Origin: Actinomycetospora endophytica
GTDB taxonomy: Bacteria > Actinomycetota > Actinomycetes > Mycobacteriales > Pseudonocardiaceae
Direction of reading: 5' to 3'
Assembly (NCBI RefSeq): GCF_021026375.1
Contig: NZ_JAJNDB010000001.1
Coordinates: forward strand, 248,001 to 312,000
DNA length: 64,000 nt
Below are positions 17,121-25,324 of the stretch, one piece after another. Each line of letters starts with the position of its first letter. The first letter of the stretch is position 1. Below the pieces are notes generated by a model. That model did not search any database, was not told where the DNA came from, and saw only the letters and a program-made list of their open reading frames with translations. A program made the translations under genes and the position numbers.

Positions 17121-17302
17121 CCCCCGACCGTGCAGCGGTCGACCGGCACCATCATCGCCTCGAAACGACGCGCGGCGCACGCGGTGTCGTGCGCACGCCC
17201 GGCCAGACCTGGGTGATCACATTCTCCCGCGAACTCCGCGACCGCCTCGGCCAGTCCGATCAATCGGGCCGCGTCACGGCCCACCGCTCCCGCGTTCACC
17301 AT
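17057..17302 (-). CDS. Small helical hypothetical protein
   Basis: An 81-residue frame predicted to be almost all helical (ARLIGLAEAVAEFAGECDHP, then ARRFEAMMVPVDRC and GGYRREFIEMLRQVHR). The ATG at 17302 has AGGT upstream at a suitable distance. Amphipathic periodicity and absence of the usual Arg/Ala shadow composition argue that it is real. It overlaps the membrane protein gene at their 3' ends. No family recognised; a small regulator is conceivable. Confidence 0.45.
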   Translation of the reverse strand: MVNAGAVGRDAARLIGLAEAVAEFAGECDHPGLAGRAHDTACAARRFEAMMVPVDRCTVGGYRREFIEMLRQVHRGDGKRS

Positions 17303-17564
17303 CGCTGACCTGCCCACCCGCGTCTGCGGTACGGCTCCCCGCGCCACACCGTCCGTGTTCGAAGCATCGTCGCAGCACCACGCGCCGTTACCGACCTGTG
17401 ACTGTTCACCTCCGCGACCACTCCGCGTCACCTCGTGCCGCGCCCCATTCCCGCCCGGTCCGGTGAAACCCCACCGATGTCATTCACGTGGTATCACGGA
17501 ACGGCTACGGAAATATCTCGTCCCGGGGCTGACGGGTGCATACGGGTGAGTTACCGTCCTCCGC

Positions 17565-18422
17565 GTGACGCAGTCGGGTGACGCCGCCGAGTCCAATGTC
17601 TTCGACCTGAGCAGCCGGGGTTACAACCAGCATCAGGTCGACGGCCACGTCCAGGCGCTCTTGGCGCGGGTCGAGAGCCTCGAGCACGCGCACCGTCAGG
17701 AACAGCAGCGTGCCGCGCAGGCCGAGGCCGAGCTGGCCCGCACCCGCGACCACGCGGAGCGGTCCGGACCCGAGGACGGCGAGTCCTCGTTGCCGTCGGG
17801 GTTCGGCCACCGCGTCGAGCGGGTCCTACGCGTGGCCGAGCAGGAGGCGGCCAACGCACGCACCACCGCCAACCGTGAGGCGGCGGTGCTGATGCAGCGC
17901 ACCCGCGAGGAGGCCGACGCGCACCGTCGGGAGGTCGAGCACGACCTCGACGCACGCCGCTCCTCGCTCGACGAGGAAGCCGCCCGGCGCCGCGGTGAGC
18001 TCGACGAACGCGAGCGCGAGCTCGACGAGCAGATGGCGGCCAGCCGCCAGGACGCCGAGCAGACCCTGGCCGAGGCGCGCATGACCGCCGAGCAGATCAC
18101 CCGCGACGCCGAGGCCACGGCCCAGCAGCGTCGTGAGGACACCGACACGGAGATCCAGCGCCGGCACACCGAGGCCGAGCAGGAGCTCCAGCGCCTCCAC
18201 GGTCTGCACGACGGCGTCCGTGGCGACCTCGGGCGCCTGCTCGACTCGCTGTCGGGGCAGCTCCCCCGCCAGCACTCCTCGGCGCAGCCCGCGGCCGCCG
18301 CGGCCTCCGCGGCCCGACCGGAGAACGGCGCGACCGGTGAGACCGGCGGGCCCGGTGATCCCGTCGAGACCGCGCCGGACGACGCCGGGAGCACGCACGA
18401 CCACGGGGACGACGCGGCATGA
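17565..18422 (+). CDS. DivIVA-like coiled-coil protein
   Basis: A 285-residue protein with a DivIVA-like N-terminus (FDLSSRGYNQHQVDGHVQAL), the segment that binds membrane or partners in Wag31/DivIVA proteins. Residues about 35-215 form a long, charged coiled coil rich in E/R/A/Q, with a breaking segment near 65-80, then a disordered Pro/Ala/Asp tail. It would polymerise at the membrane as a scaffold. It lacks the length and context of the essential Wag31, so a paralogue is likelier. GTG start. Its stop overlaps the next gene's start (ATGA), so the two are translationally coupled. Confidence 0.78.
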   Translation: MTQSGDAAESNVFDLSSRGYNQHQVDGHVQALLARVESLEHAHRQEQQRAAQAEAELARTRDHAERSGPEDGESSLPSGFGHRVERVLRVAEQEAANARTTANREAAVLMQRTREEADAHRREVEHDLDARRSSLDEEAARRRGELDERERELDEQMAASRQDAEQTLAEARMTAEQITRDAEATAQQRREDTDTEIQRRHTEAEQELQRLHGLHDGVRGDLGRLLDSLSGQLPRQHSSAQPAAAAASAARPENGATGETGGPGDPVETAPDDAGSTHDHGDDAA

Positions 18423-19753
18423 GCACAGGGGCGCACGGCGCCCCGCGGCTCGGCGGCGGCTCCGGGTACGCGGTGCCGAGGAGCGCGGGTCCCGTGCCGT
18501 GGGCCCGTCGGGCGGATGCGCCCGCGCCTCGACTCGTGACGACCCGGGTCGCGGAGCCCGCCCACGACGACACCGTCACCCTGGCCCCGGTCGCGGCCGA
18601 GGACCAGGGTCTGACGGCGCTGCGCCGGCTGCCGTCGGTGCAACGCCGGGCGCTGGTCCTGCACCATTCCCGGGGCATGACGCCGGGCGAGATCGCCATT
18701 CTGGACGGGATCGCGGTCGACGTGGTGACACGGCGCCTGACCCACGGCGCGCTCGCCTTCACCCACCTGCTCGGCGGCGGAGGGTCCGTCAACGCGTCCT
18801 CCGAGGTCGTCACCGCTCACGAACTGGCGCGCCTCGGCGGCCAGGCGGTGGGCACGCTGGATCCGCTCGACCCGCCGGGCCTGGCGCCCGTCGCCGAGAC
18901 GCCGCCGCGTCGCCGTCTCCGGGGCACGATCGCCGTCGCCGCCGCTGCGCTCGCCACACTCGGAGCGGCCGCGGTGGCCGTCCACGAACTCGGTCAGTCG
19001 AGTCCCTCGGCACCGGCCCCGACCCCGACCCCGACCGACGGGGCTCCTCCGCCCGGGTCCGCCCTGCCTCCCGGCGCCGGCGCGACCGCCGGTCCCGGCC
19101 CCGTACCGGGCGCGGTCGCCCATGCTCCCGGGCCGGGCGGTCCGCCACCTCCCACTGCCGCCGCGGCCGACCTGAACCTGCACGGGAACATCGCGCCGCC
19201 CCGGCCACAGGTGTCGCCGGCGGCGGTCGTCCCGCTGGCCGGAGCCGCCCGGTTCGCACCCGCCCAGGCTCCGGGGGTCGGCGGGCCTCCCCCCGCCCAG
19301 GCGTCGGTCGCCGCGGCGAACCAGCCGGTACCTGCGGCCGAGCCGTCCGGGCCCTCGGCGGACTCCGGACCCTCGGCGGACTCCGGGTCCTCGGCGAATT
19401 CCGGGCCCGGCGCGGCGTCGTCGTCCGCGCCGCCCGCATCCCGGCGCTCCTCGTCAGCACCCTCGTCGTCCGCGGCGCCGTCGTCCGCGGCGTCGGCGCC
19501 CTCGCCGTCGGCATCGTCGTCCGCTCCGGCGGCGGACTCGGAGTCGGCGCCGGCCGACGGGGGCGGGGCGGCGGCGGACGACGGCGGGTCGCACCCCGGG
19601 TCGTCACGTCCGGCGCAGGGCGACCACGCCCGGCCCGGCGGGGATGGCGGCTCCGGCCGCGACCGAGGTCATGACGGCGGCCCGGGCGGTGGCGACGGCC
19701 ACGGCAACGGCCGGGCGGGCGGACAGGGTCACGGCGGTCACCGGGGGCGCTGA
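18419..19753 (+). CDS. Membrane protein with cytosolic sigma-4-like HTH and long exported tail
   Basis: A 444-residue protein. Residues about 64-117 resemble sigma-70 region 4 of ECF factors (ALRRLPSVQRRALVLHHSRG, then MTPGEIAILDGIAVDVVTRRL); there is no region 2. One transmembrane helix follows at about 169-189. The remaining 250 residues are Pro/Ser/Ala then Gly/Asp/His-rich and would lie outside. N-in topology keeps the DNA-binding-like part cytosolic. It is coupled to the DivIVA-like gene and precedes an HtrA protease. Whether the HTH binds DNA is unknown. Confidence 0.72.
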   Translation: MSTGAHGAPRLGGGSGYAVPRSAGPVPWARRADAPAPRLVTTRVAEPAHDDTVTLAPVAAEDQGLTALRRLPSVQRRALVLHHSRGMTPGEIAILDGIAVDVVTRRLTHGALAFTHLLGGGGSVNASSEVVTAHELARLGGQAVGTLDPLDPPGLAPVAETPPRRRLRGTIAVAAAALATLGAAAVAVHELGQSSPSAPAPTPTPTDGAPPPGSALPPGAGATAGPGPVPGAVAHAPGPGGPPPPTAAAADLNLHGNIAPPRPQVSPAAVVPLAGAARFAPAQAPGVGGPPPAQASVAAANQPVPAAEPSGPSADSGPSADSGSSANSGPGAASSSAPPASRRSSSAPSSSAAPSSAASAPSPSASSSAPAADSESAPADGGGAAADDGGSHPGSSRPAQGDHARPGGDGGSGRDRGHDGGPGGGDGHGNGRAGGQGHGGHRGR

Positions 19754-19877
19754 CCGGGAGATCGGCGCGCGGCGCGTTCCGGCGCCTCTCAGGAACCGTC
19801 GCTCCACTTCACAGACAACTCCTCGATTCCGGGCGTAATTCATCTTGCGAGGGCCGCGGGCCCACCCGAGGTGAACC

Positions 19878-21188
19878 ATGGACCGGCAGAACGAACTCCC
19901 CGACTCAGGAACCGAGCGACCCGCCGTCAGGCCGGCTCCGCCGCGGCACCGTTGGCTGCGCGTCGGAGCGACGGCCGCCGTCGTGGTCTCGCTCGCGGCC
20001 GGCACCGGAACGATCGTCGGAATGGAGTCCGCCCCGACGACGACGGTGGCCGCCGCCCCCGATCGTCACGGCGGTGGATTCGGCATCGGGAACGGTGATC
20101 TCGGGCAGACGAGCACCCAGTCGTCCGCGGCGGCCGCGACGACCCAGCAGCAGACCGGCGTCGTCGACATCGACACCGTTCTCGACTACGGGCAGGGAGA
20201 GGCCGCGGGCACCGGAATCGTCCTCACCCCGGCGGGAGAAATCCTCACCAACAATCACGTGGTCCAGGGATCGACGTCCATCAAGGTCACCGATGTCCGC
20301 AGCGGCGCGAGCTACACGGCCGAGGTCGTCGGTACCGACGCCACCGCCGACGTCGCCGTCCTGCAGTTGCAGGGCGCCTCGGGTCTCACCCCCGCCGTCC
20401 TCGCCTCGCCCGCCGCCCAGGCCGCCGTGGCGCCCGGGACCTCGGTGACGGGGGTCGGCAACGCCGGCGGCAAGGGCGGGACCCCGTCGGCCGCCACCGG
20501 CACGGTGCTCGCCACCGGCCAGACGGTCACCGCCTCCGACGAGACGTCCGCCGATGCCGAGAACCTCAACGGGATGATCGAGGTCCAGGCCGCCATCGAG
20601 TCCGGCGACTCCGGCGGGCCGCTCTACGCGAATGGTGCCGTGATCGGGATCGACACCGCCGCCTCGGAGTCCTCGTCGCCGACCGTCCGCAACGCCGCCG
20701 ACTCGACCACCGGCACCCCGACCACCGGGTACGCCATCCCGATCGCGACGGCGCTGAACGTCGCCGGCCAGATCACCTCGGGCGTGCACAACAGCGCCAT
20801 CCAGCAGGGATACCCGGCCTTCCTCGGCGTCGAGATCGGCTCGGGCGCGTCCGGCTCCTCGTCGTCCGGCGGTGACAACGCCGGCGGATACGGCGGTGGC
20901 TACGGATCCAGCCGGTACGGGGACGGATCCGACGGCACGGGATCGAGCGCCACGTCCCAGGGCGCCCCGATCTCCGGGATCGTCAGCGGCTCGCCCGCCG
21001 CCTCGGCCGGGTTGGCGGCCGGCGACGTCATCACCGCCGTCGACGGGCAGACCATCACCGGCGCGGATCAGCTCTCCTCGAGCCTCGGCTCCCACGCCGT
21101 CGGTGACCGCGTGAGCCTCACCTGGGTCGACGCGGACGGCACCTCGCACACCGGCACGGCCGTCCTCGCCGCCGGCCCGGCGGCCTGA
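19878..21188 (+). CDS. Membrane-anchored HtrA/DegP-type serine protease with PDZ domain
   Basis: A 436-residue S1C protease. It has a single N-terminal transmembrane anchor (about 28-48), the trypsin-like domain with His127 (TNNHVVQ), Asp158 (TADVAVLQ) and Ser245 (GDSGGP), and a C-terminal PDZ domain (GAPISGIVSGSPAASAGLAAGDVITAVDGQ). A Gly/Ser linker separates the two. It acts outside the membrane in envelope quality control or regulated proteolysis. ATG at 19878 behind GAGGTG. It follows the membrane sigma-4-like gene by 125 bases, a natural candidate substrate. Confidence 0.93.
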   Translation: MDRQNELPDSGTERPAVRPAPPRHRWLRVGATAAVVVSLAAGTGTIVGMESAPTTTVAAAPDRHGGGFGIGNGDLGQTSTQSSAAAATTQQQTGVVDIDTVLDYGQGEAAGTGIVLTPAGEILTNNHVVQGSTSIKVTDVRSGASYTAEVVGTDATADVAVLQLQGASGLTPAVLASPAAQAAVAPGTSVTGVGNAGGKGGTPSAATGTVLATGQTVTASDETSADAENLNGMIEVQAAIESGDSGGPLYANGAVIGIDTAASESSSPTVRNAADSTTGTPTTGYAIPIATALNVAGQITSGVHNSAIQQGYPAFLGVEIGSGASGSSSSGGDNAGGYGGGYGSSRYGDGSDGTGSSATSQGAPISGIVSGSPAASAGLAAGDVITAVDGQTITGADQLSSSLGSHAVGDRVSLTWVDADGTSHTGTAVLAAGPAA

Positions 21189-21249
21189 CGGCGGTCACAT
21201 TCGACGGGAAAGGCGGTCATACTCACGGACCACGGACGAAGGAGACACG

Positions 21250-21543
21250 ATGATCATCGGCCGCTTCAGGATTCAGTGCCGCCCGGAATGGACCGAGAAG
21301 GTCGCGACGACGATCGCGGCGGTCGAGGCTCCGAGTCGTGAACTGCCCGGCGTCGTCCACTTCGACATCGCGCGCAGCGTGACGGACCCGAACACCTTCC
21401 TCGCCGTCGAGGTGTTCGAGAATCGTGAGGCCCTCGACCGCCAGAACGCGCAACGTGAGGTCGCCGACCTGCTCGCCCTCGTCGACGCGGGGGCGCTCAC
21501 GGGCGATCTCGAGTGGACGGTCTGGGAAACGACGGCGGAATAG
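21250..21543 (+). CDS. Antibiotic biosynthesis monooxygenase (ABM)-domain protein
   Basis: A 97-residue dimeric ferredoxin-like fold protein. The N-terminal strand IIGRFRIQCRPEW, then VVHFDIARSVTDPNTFLAVEVFENREALDRQN, matches the ABM/quinol monooxygenase family. These small enzymes oxidise quinols or polyketide intermediates without cofactor. ATG behind GGAG. Part of a short co-directional run with the alpha/beta hydrolase; no biosynthetic cluster is near, so a housekeeping quinol role is as likely. Confidence 0.85.
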   Translation: MIIGRFRIQCRPEWTEKVATTIAAVEAPSRELPGVVHFDIARSVTDPNTFLAVEVFENREALDRQNAQREVADLLALVDAGALTGDLEWTVWETTAE

Positions 21544-21700
21544 CGGGAGGACCGCACCCAGCGGCATCGGGCGCTCACGTGCGGTGAGCGATCTTCCGTT
21601 CCTGCGACGCTCGCGATCGGATCGAGGTGCGGTGTTCACCGGACCGTGGCCGGCGCCGTGAACGGTCGAACGGGACAGTGGCAGCGCGGAGGGAGTCCCG

Positions 21701-22381
21701 ATGAACATCGTCCTGGTCCACGGTGCGTGGGCCGACGGCTCGTGCTGGAGCTCCGTCGTTGAGGCCCTCCAGTCGCGCGGTCACACCGTCACCGGTCCGC
21801 AGTTCCCCGAGACGTCCCTGGACGCGGACGTCGCGCGCCTTCGTCAGGTACTGCGACGTCAGAACGGTCCGACCCTCGTCGTCGGCCATTCCTACGGCGG
21901 ACAGATCATCACCGCACTCGGCCGGGACGCCCCGAACGCCGTCGGGCTCGTCTACGTCGCGGCCTTCGGGCTCGACGAGGGCGAATCGATCGGCAAGCTC
22001 CTGGCCCAGGGCCCCCCGACGCCGGCGCTGGCTCACCTCGACATCGACGAGCTCGGGTTCGCCTGGCTCCCGGAGGACGACTACGTCGGGCACTTCGCCG
22101 CGGACGTCGACCGGGCACGGGCCCGCGTCATGCACGCCGTCCAGCAGCCGCTCGCGGCGAGCACCCTCGAGGACGTCATGGGCGTCCCGGCATGGAAGGC
22201 GCTGCCGTCCTGGTACATGGTGGCCACCCACGACGAGGCGATCCCGCCGGACGCCGAGCGCTCGTTCGCCGCGCGGATGGGCGCGACCACGGTGGAGGTC
22301 GAATCCAGCCACGTGCCGATGATCTCGCATCCCGACGCCGTCGTGGACCTCATCGACACCGCCCTGGCCCGCGTGGCCTGA
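21701..22381 (+). CDS. Alpha/beta hydrolase
   Basis: A 226-residue alpha/beta hydrolase. The oxyanion strand VLVHGAWADGSCW is followed by the nucleophile elbow GHSYGG (Ser64) and a late His in ESSHVPMISHP. Size and the W-rich oxyanion loop recall the small esterase/hydroxynitrile-lyase-like group (AB hydrolase 6). ATG at 21701 is preceded by GGAGGGAGT. Substrate unknown. It lies just before a truncated NAD-epimerase fragment. Confidence 0.9.
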   Translation: MNIVLVHGAWADGSCWSSVVEALQSRGHTVTGPQFPETSLDADVARLRQVLRRQNGPTLVVGHSYGGQIITALGRDAPNAVGLVYVAAFGLDEGESIGKLLAQGPPTPALAHLDIDELGFAWLPEDDYVGHFAADVDRARARVMHAVQQPLAASTLEDVMGVPAWKALPSWYMVATHDEAIPPDAERSFAARMGATTVEVESSHVPMISHPDAVVDLIDTALARVA

Positions 22382-22392
22382 CGCCAGAACCG

Positions 22393-22482
22393 GTGTCCAC
22401 TCGAGGGCGCGTCGTCGTCACCGGGGCCAACGGCTGGATCGGCGGGAGGGTGGGCGCCGCCCTGCAGACCCGCGGAGTGCGC
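22393..22482 (+). pseudogene. N-terminal fragment of an NAD-dependent epimerase/reductase
   Basis: A frame starting at GTG gives STRGRVVVTGANGWIGGRVG followed by AALQTRG: the first strand, dinucleotide-binding TGxxGxxG turn and helix of an extended short-chain dehydrogenase/NAD epimerase. The homology then stops and the sequence runs into the antisense 3' end of the ECF sigma gene. It appears to be a deletion remnant of about 30 residues. Confidence 0.5.
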
Positions 22483-23193
22483 TCACCGCGCGACCGCGTC
22501 CGGCGGTTCCGCCAGGATGACCGCCAGGGCGACCTTGGCCCGACGCACACGCGAGAGGACCGTGTCCCGGGGGATTCCGAGCATCACGGCCAGCTCCGAC
22601 GCGGTGAACCCGCGCAGCACGTGCAGGAAGAAGGACTCCCGCAGCCGGTACGACAGCTGCAGGAGTGCCTCCTCCAGCACAGCGACCTCGACTCCCCCGG
22701 CGGCGACCCAGCGCTCGACGGTGAGCACGTCGTGGGTCGGTTCCACCGGCTCGGCCAGCCGCCGCCTGGACACGAGCTGGGAGAGCGCGGTGTTGATCGC
22801 GATGCGGCGCAACCAGGTGCTCACGGCCGCGTCGCCCCGGAACCGGCCCGCGTGATGCGCGGCGCGGGTGAACGCGTCCTGCACCGCGTCCTCGGTGTCC
22901 TGGTGATGACGTAGCACCGACCAGGCCGCCCGGAAGACCACCTGCCGGTGGCGGGCGTAGAGCACCGCGAACGCCTCCCGATCGCCGGCGACGTGGGCGG
23001 CGAGCAGCTCCGCGTCACCGGCGGCCCGATCCCCGCCCTGCGGCTGCGGGATCCGCTCGGCCGGATGCGCGCTCCGGGGGGCGGGGTACGGCCCGGCTCC
23101 GTCGGTGGCCGTCGCGCGGGCCCGGTCCCCTCCGGAACCGGGCCGCGTGAGCAGGTCCGCTCCCGTCGCGGGGCTGGGCAGTGACATCGACAC
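22483..23193 (-). CDS. ECF-type sigma factor
   Basis: A 236-residue sigma factor. After a disordered Pro/Arg-rich N-terminus, region 2 is clear (AFAVLYARHRQVVFRAAWSVL, then DTEDAVQDAFTRAAHHAGRF and TWLRRIAINTAL), and region 4 follows (LSYRLRESFFLHVLRGFTASELAVMLGI, then DTVLSRVRRAK). GTG at 23193 has GAGGAGG seven bases before it; an ATG six bases later is an alternative. No anti-sigma gene adjoins it. The regulon is unknown. It is convergent with an epimerase fragment. Confidence 0.9.
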   Translation of the reverse strand: MSMSLPSPATGADLLTRPGSGGDRARATATDGAGPYPAPRSAHPAERIPQPQGGDRAAGDAELLAAHVAGDREAFAVLYARHRQVVFRAAWSVLRHHQDTEDAVQDAFTRAAHHAGRFRGDAAVSTWLRRIAINTALSQLVSRRRLAEPVEPTHDVLTVERWVAAGGVEVAVLEEALLQLSYRLRESFFLHVLRGFTASELAVMLGIPRDTVLSRVRRAKVALAVILAEPPDAVAR

Positions 23194-23428
23194 CGCTGAT
23201 CCTCCTCGTCGTCCGTCGCCGGCCGCGTCGGGTATCGGTCGCCGCCCTGGGCGATCCGCCACCGACGGTCGGTACGGCCTCGTAAGATCTGCTCCGGTAC
23301 GGGGAGGACGCTGTCAGCGACCCGTGGTGGTGGGGGCCCGTCGGGAGTCGACGGGGGCTGGAAGCGCAGGTCAGAGCCTGTCTGTTCGGTGCTCAGTGAG
23401 ACTCATGCGACGACGCGACGGGAACGCC

Positions 23429-23896
23429 ATGGCAGCGCCGACCTGGTTCGTGGAGCACCTCGAGGCGCTGCGCCGGCTTCCCGGGCTCCCGGCCGGCCTC
23501 CGCCCGGACGCTGGCGGAGTGGAGCGCGCAGGTCGGCGCGGTCGGAGGGGCGGCGTGGAGCTCCGACGGTCAGACCCTCGCCATCGGCAGCGATGATCGC
23601 TCCGTGGCGCTGTGGAACATGGCCGATCCGGGTCGCGGAGCCCCGGTCGGCGACCCGATCATCGGGCACACCGACAGCGTCTACAGCCTCGGGTTCCCCC
23701 CGACGGCCGCGTCCTGGCCAGCGGAGGCCGCGACCGCACCGTGCTCCTGTGGAACCTGGACGTCGACGCGGCGATCCGGCGGGTCTGCGACGCCACGCCC
23801 GACACCCTGACATCGGAGGCGTGGAGCACCTACGTCTCCCCGGACCGCTCCTACGACCCGCCGTGCGGGAGCGGCGGCGCGACCGGGACCCACTGA
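23429..23896 (+). pseudogene. Frameshifted WD40-repeat remnant
   Basis: Two WD40 blades can be read in two frames. One frame gives GAAWSSDGQTLAIGSDDRSV then ALWNM and GHTDSVYSLGF; the reading then shifts to give DGRVLASGGRDRTVLLWNL and a typical C-terminus ending YDPPC. The shift maps to a run of C residues near 23695-23701. Such blades normally form the C-terminus of very long actinobacterial NTPase-WD40 or kinase-WD40 proteins, of which nothing else remains. The 3' end overlaps the convergent MurL-like gene. A base-calling error could explain the shift but not the missing N-terminus. Confidence 0.6.
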
Positions 23897-25257
23897 TCGA
23901 CGGCGTGCTGGTAGGCCTCCGGCGCGGCGGGGGCCTTGTCGACCTGCCACACCCCGTCCGCTGTGGCCGCCGGCATCGGCGGTAGCTGTGCCGCGAGCTC
24001 GCGCACCACCCTCGCCCGGCGCCACCGCGGGTCCTCGGCCAGCATCGCGGCCGCCGCCCGGGTCTCGGCGATCTCCCCGACGCACTCGAAGGGCTTGTGC
24101 CCGGCCAGCCCCGCGAGCTCCCGGTACCCGTCGAGCTGGCTCGGGTCGTCGAGCAGATCGTGCGCGAAGATCTCGAGCAGCCGACGCTTCTCCATGGAGG
24201 ACGCCAGCGCCAGGAACACGAAGCGGCACTTCGCGCAGTCGTTGCACCAGCGCTGCGTGCGACCCTGGTGGCTCATCCGGAACGCGAAGTTGCAACTGGT
24301 CAGCAGCGCGTCGTAGTCGCGGGTCGCGGCGAAGAGCCGGCAGATCGCCAGCTCCGAGAGTCCGCGGAGCAACGAGAAGCAGCCGGTGCCAAGCCCGGCG
24401 TGCTCGCGGAGCGCGGCGTCCAGCAACGACTCGGCCTCGGACCCCTTGGCCCACTGGTGGTTCACCTCGCGGCCGCGCCAGACCATGGTGCTCTCGTCCG
24501 CGGAGCGCTCGTTGGCCAGCACCACCGGGCCGAGCCCGTGCAGCGCTCCCGCCGCGGCACCCGCGAGCGCGTTGATGGCGGTCACCGGGACGTGGCCGAC
24601 GCGCATGGCGTTCTCCCGCAGCAGCCGGGTCATCTCCGGATCCTGCTGACGCCGGATCAGCAGCCCGGGGCCGGGACCTCGCGCCATGATCTCCTCGAGC
24701 AGTGGCGTGGGCTCCCGCTCCACCGCGAACATGGCTGGGGCGAACCCCGCGGTGTGCAGGATCTCCAGCGCGACGATGGAGTCCTTGCCGCCACCGATCG
24801 CCACCAGCGGGATCCGGCCCGCCGTCGCCAGCTCACGGAACTCCCCGACCGGGGACCGGTGCTCGGTCTCGACCGGCAGATCCAGCACGTGCTCCAGGGT
24901 CCAGCGATGGGCGAACTCGGCCAGTCCCCGCTGGTAGAGGGCCTCGGCCCAGCGTGTGGCCGCCGGGGCGAGCGGGACCGCGTCCACCGAGACCCGGCCG
25001 GGCGCGACCCCTTTGTAGTAGACGGTGCCGACCGCGACGTAGAGCAGTTCCAGCACCCGACCGAACGACTCCAGCGCCGCGGGGTCGACGTCGCCGCACG
25101 GGAGCGGGAACTCGATCGTGTCGGTGAAACGGAGCTGCTGGGCGCTCCCGTCGTGGAGATAGTCGAACTCGGCGACGCCGGTGCTCGGGTCGAAACGTAG
25201 CCCGCGATAGCGGAACGTGTGGATATCGGCCCAGCGACTCTCGTCAAGCCATTCCAC
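23851..25257 (-). CDS. murL: MurL-like UDP-MurNAc-L-Ala-L-Glu epimerase (PP-loop family)
   Basis: A 468-residue protein with an ATP-pyrophosphatase-like PP-loop GGGKDS (about 155-160) in the setting IPLVAIGGGKDSIVALEIL, and a late Cys motif WCNDCAKCRFVFLALAS. Both, with the length, fit MurL, which converts UDP-MurNAc-L-Ala-L-Glu to the D-Glu form with ATP going to AMP and PPi. In MurL organisms a MurD2 ligase supplies the L-Glu substrate; no such ligase is in this window. GTG start behind GGGAGGG. A related PP-loop enzyme is the alternative. Confidence 0.68.
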   Translation of the reverse strand: MEWLDESRWADIHTFRYRGLRFDPSTGVAEFDYLHDGSAQQLRFTDTIEFPLPCGDVDPAALESFGRVLELLYVAVGTVYYKGVAPGRVSVDAVPLAPAATRWAEALYQRGLAEFAHRWTLEHVLDLPVETEHRSPVGEFRELATAGRIPLVAIGGGKDSIVALEILHTAGFAPAMFAVEREPTPLLEEIMARGPGPGLLIRRQQDPEMTRLLRENAMRVGHVPVTAINALAGAAAGALHGLGPVVLANERSADESTMVWRGREVNHQWAKGSEAESLLDAALREHAGLGTGCFSLLRGLSELAICRLFAATRDYDALLTSCNFAFRMSHQGRTQRWCNDCAKCRFVFLALASSMEKRRLLEIFAHDLLDDPSQLDGYRELAGLAGHKPFECVGEIAETRAAAAMLAEDPRWRRARVVRELAAQLPPMPAATADGVWQVDKAPAAPEAYQHAVDQWVPVAPPLPHGGS

Positions 25258-25324
25258 CGGCGCACCCTCCCACGGGGAATGTCGCCACCGATGATCTCAT
25301 GGCGGCCTCCGCTCGGCGGAGGCG

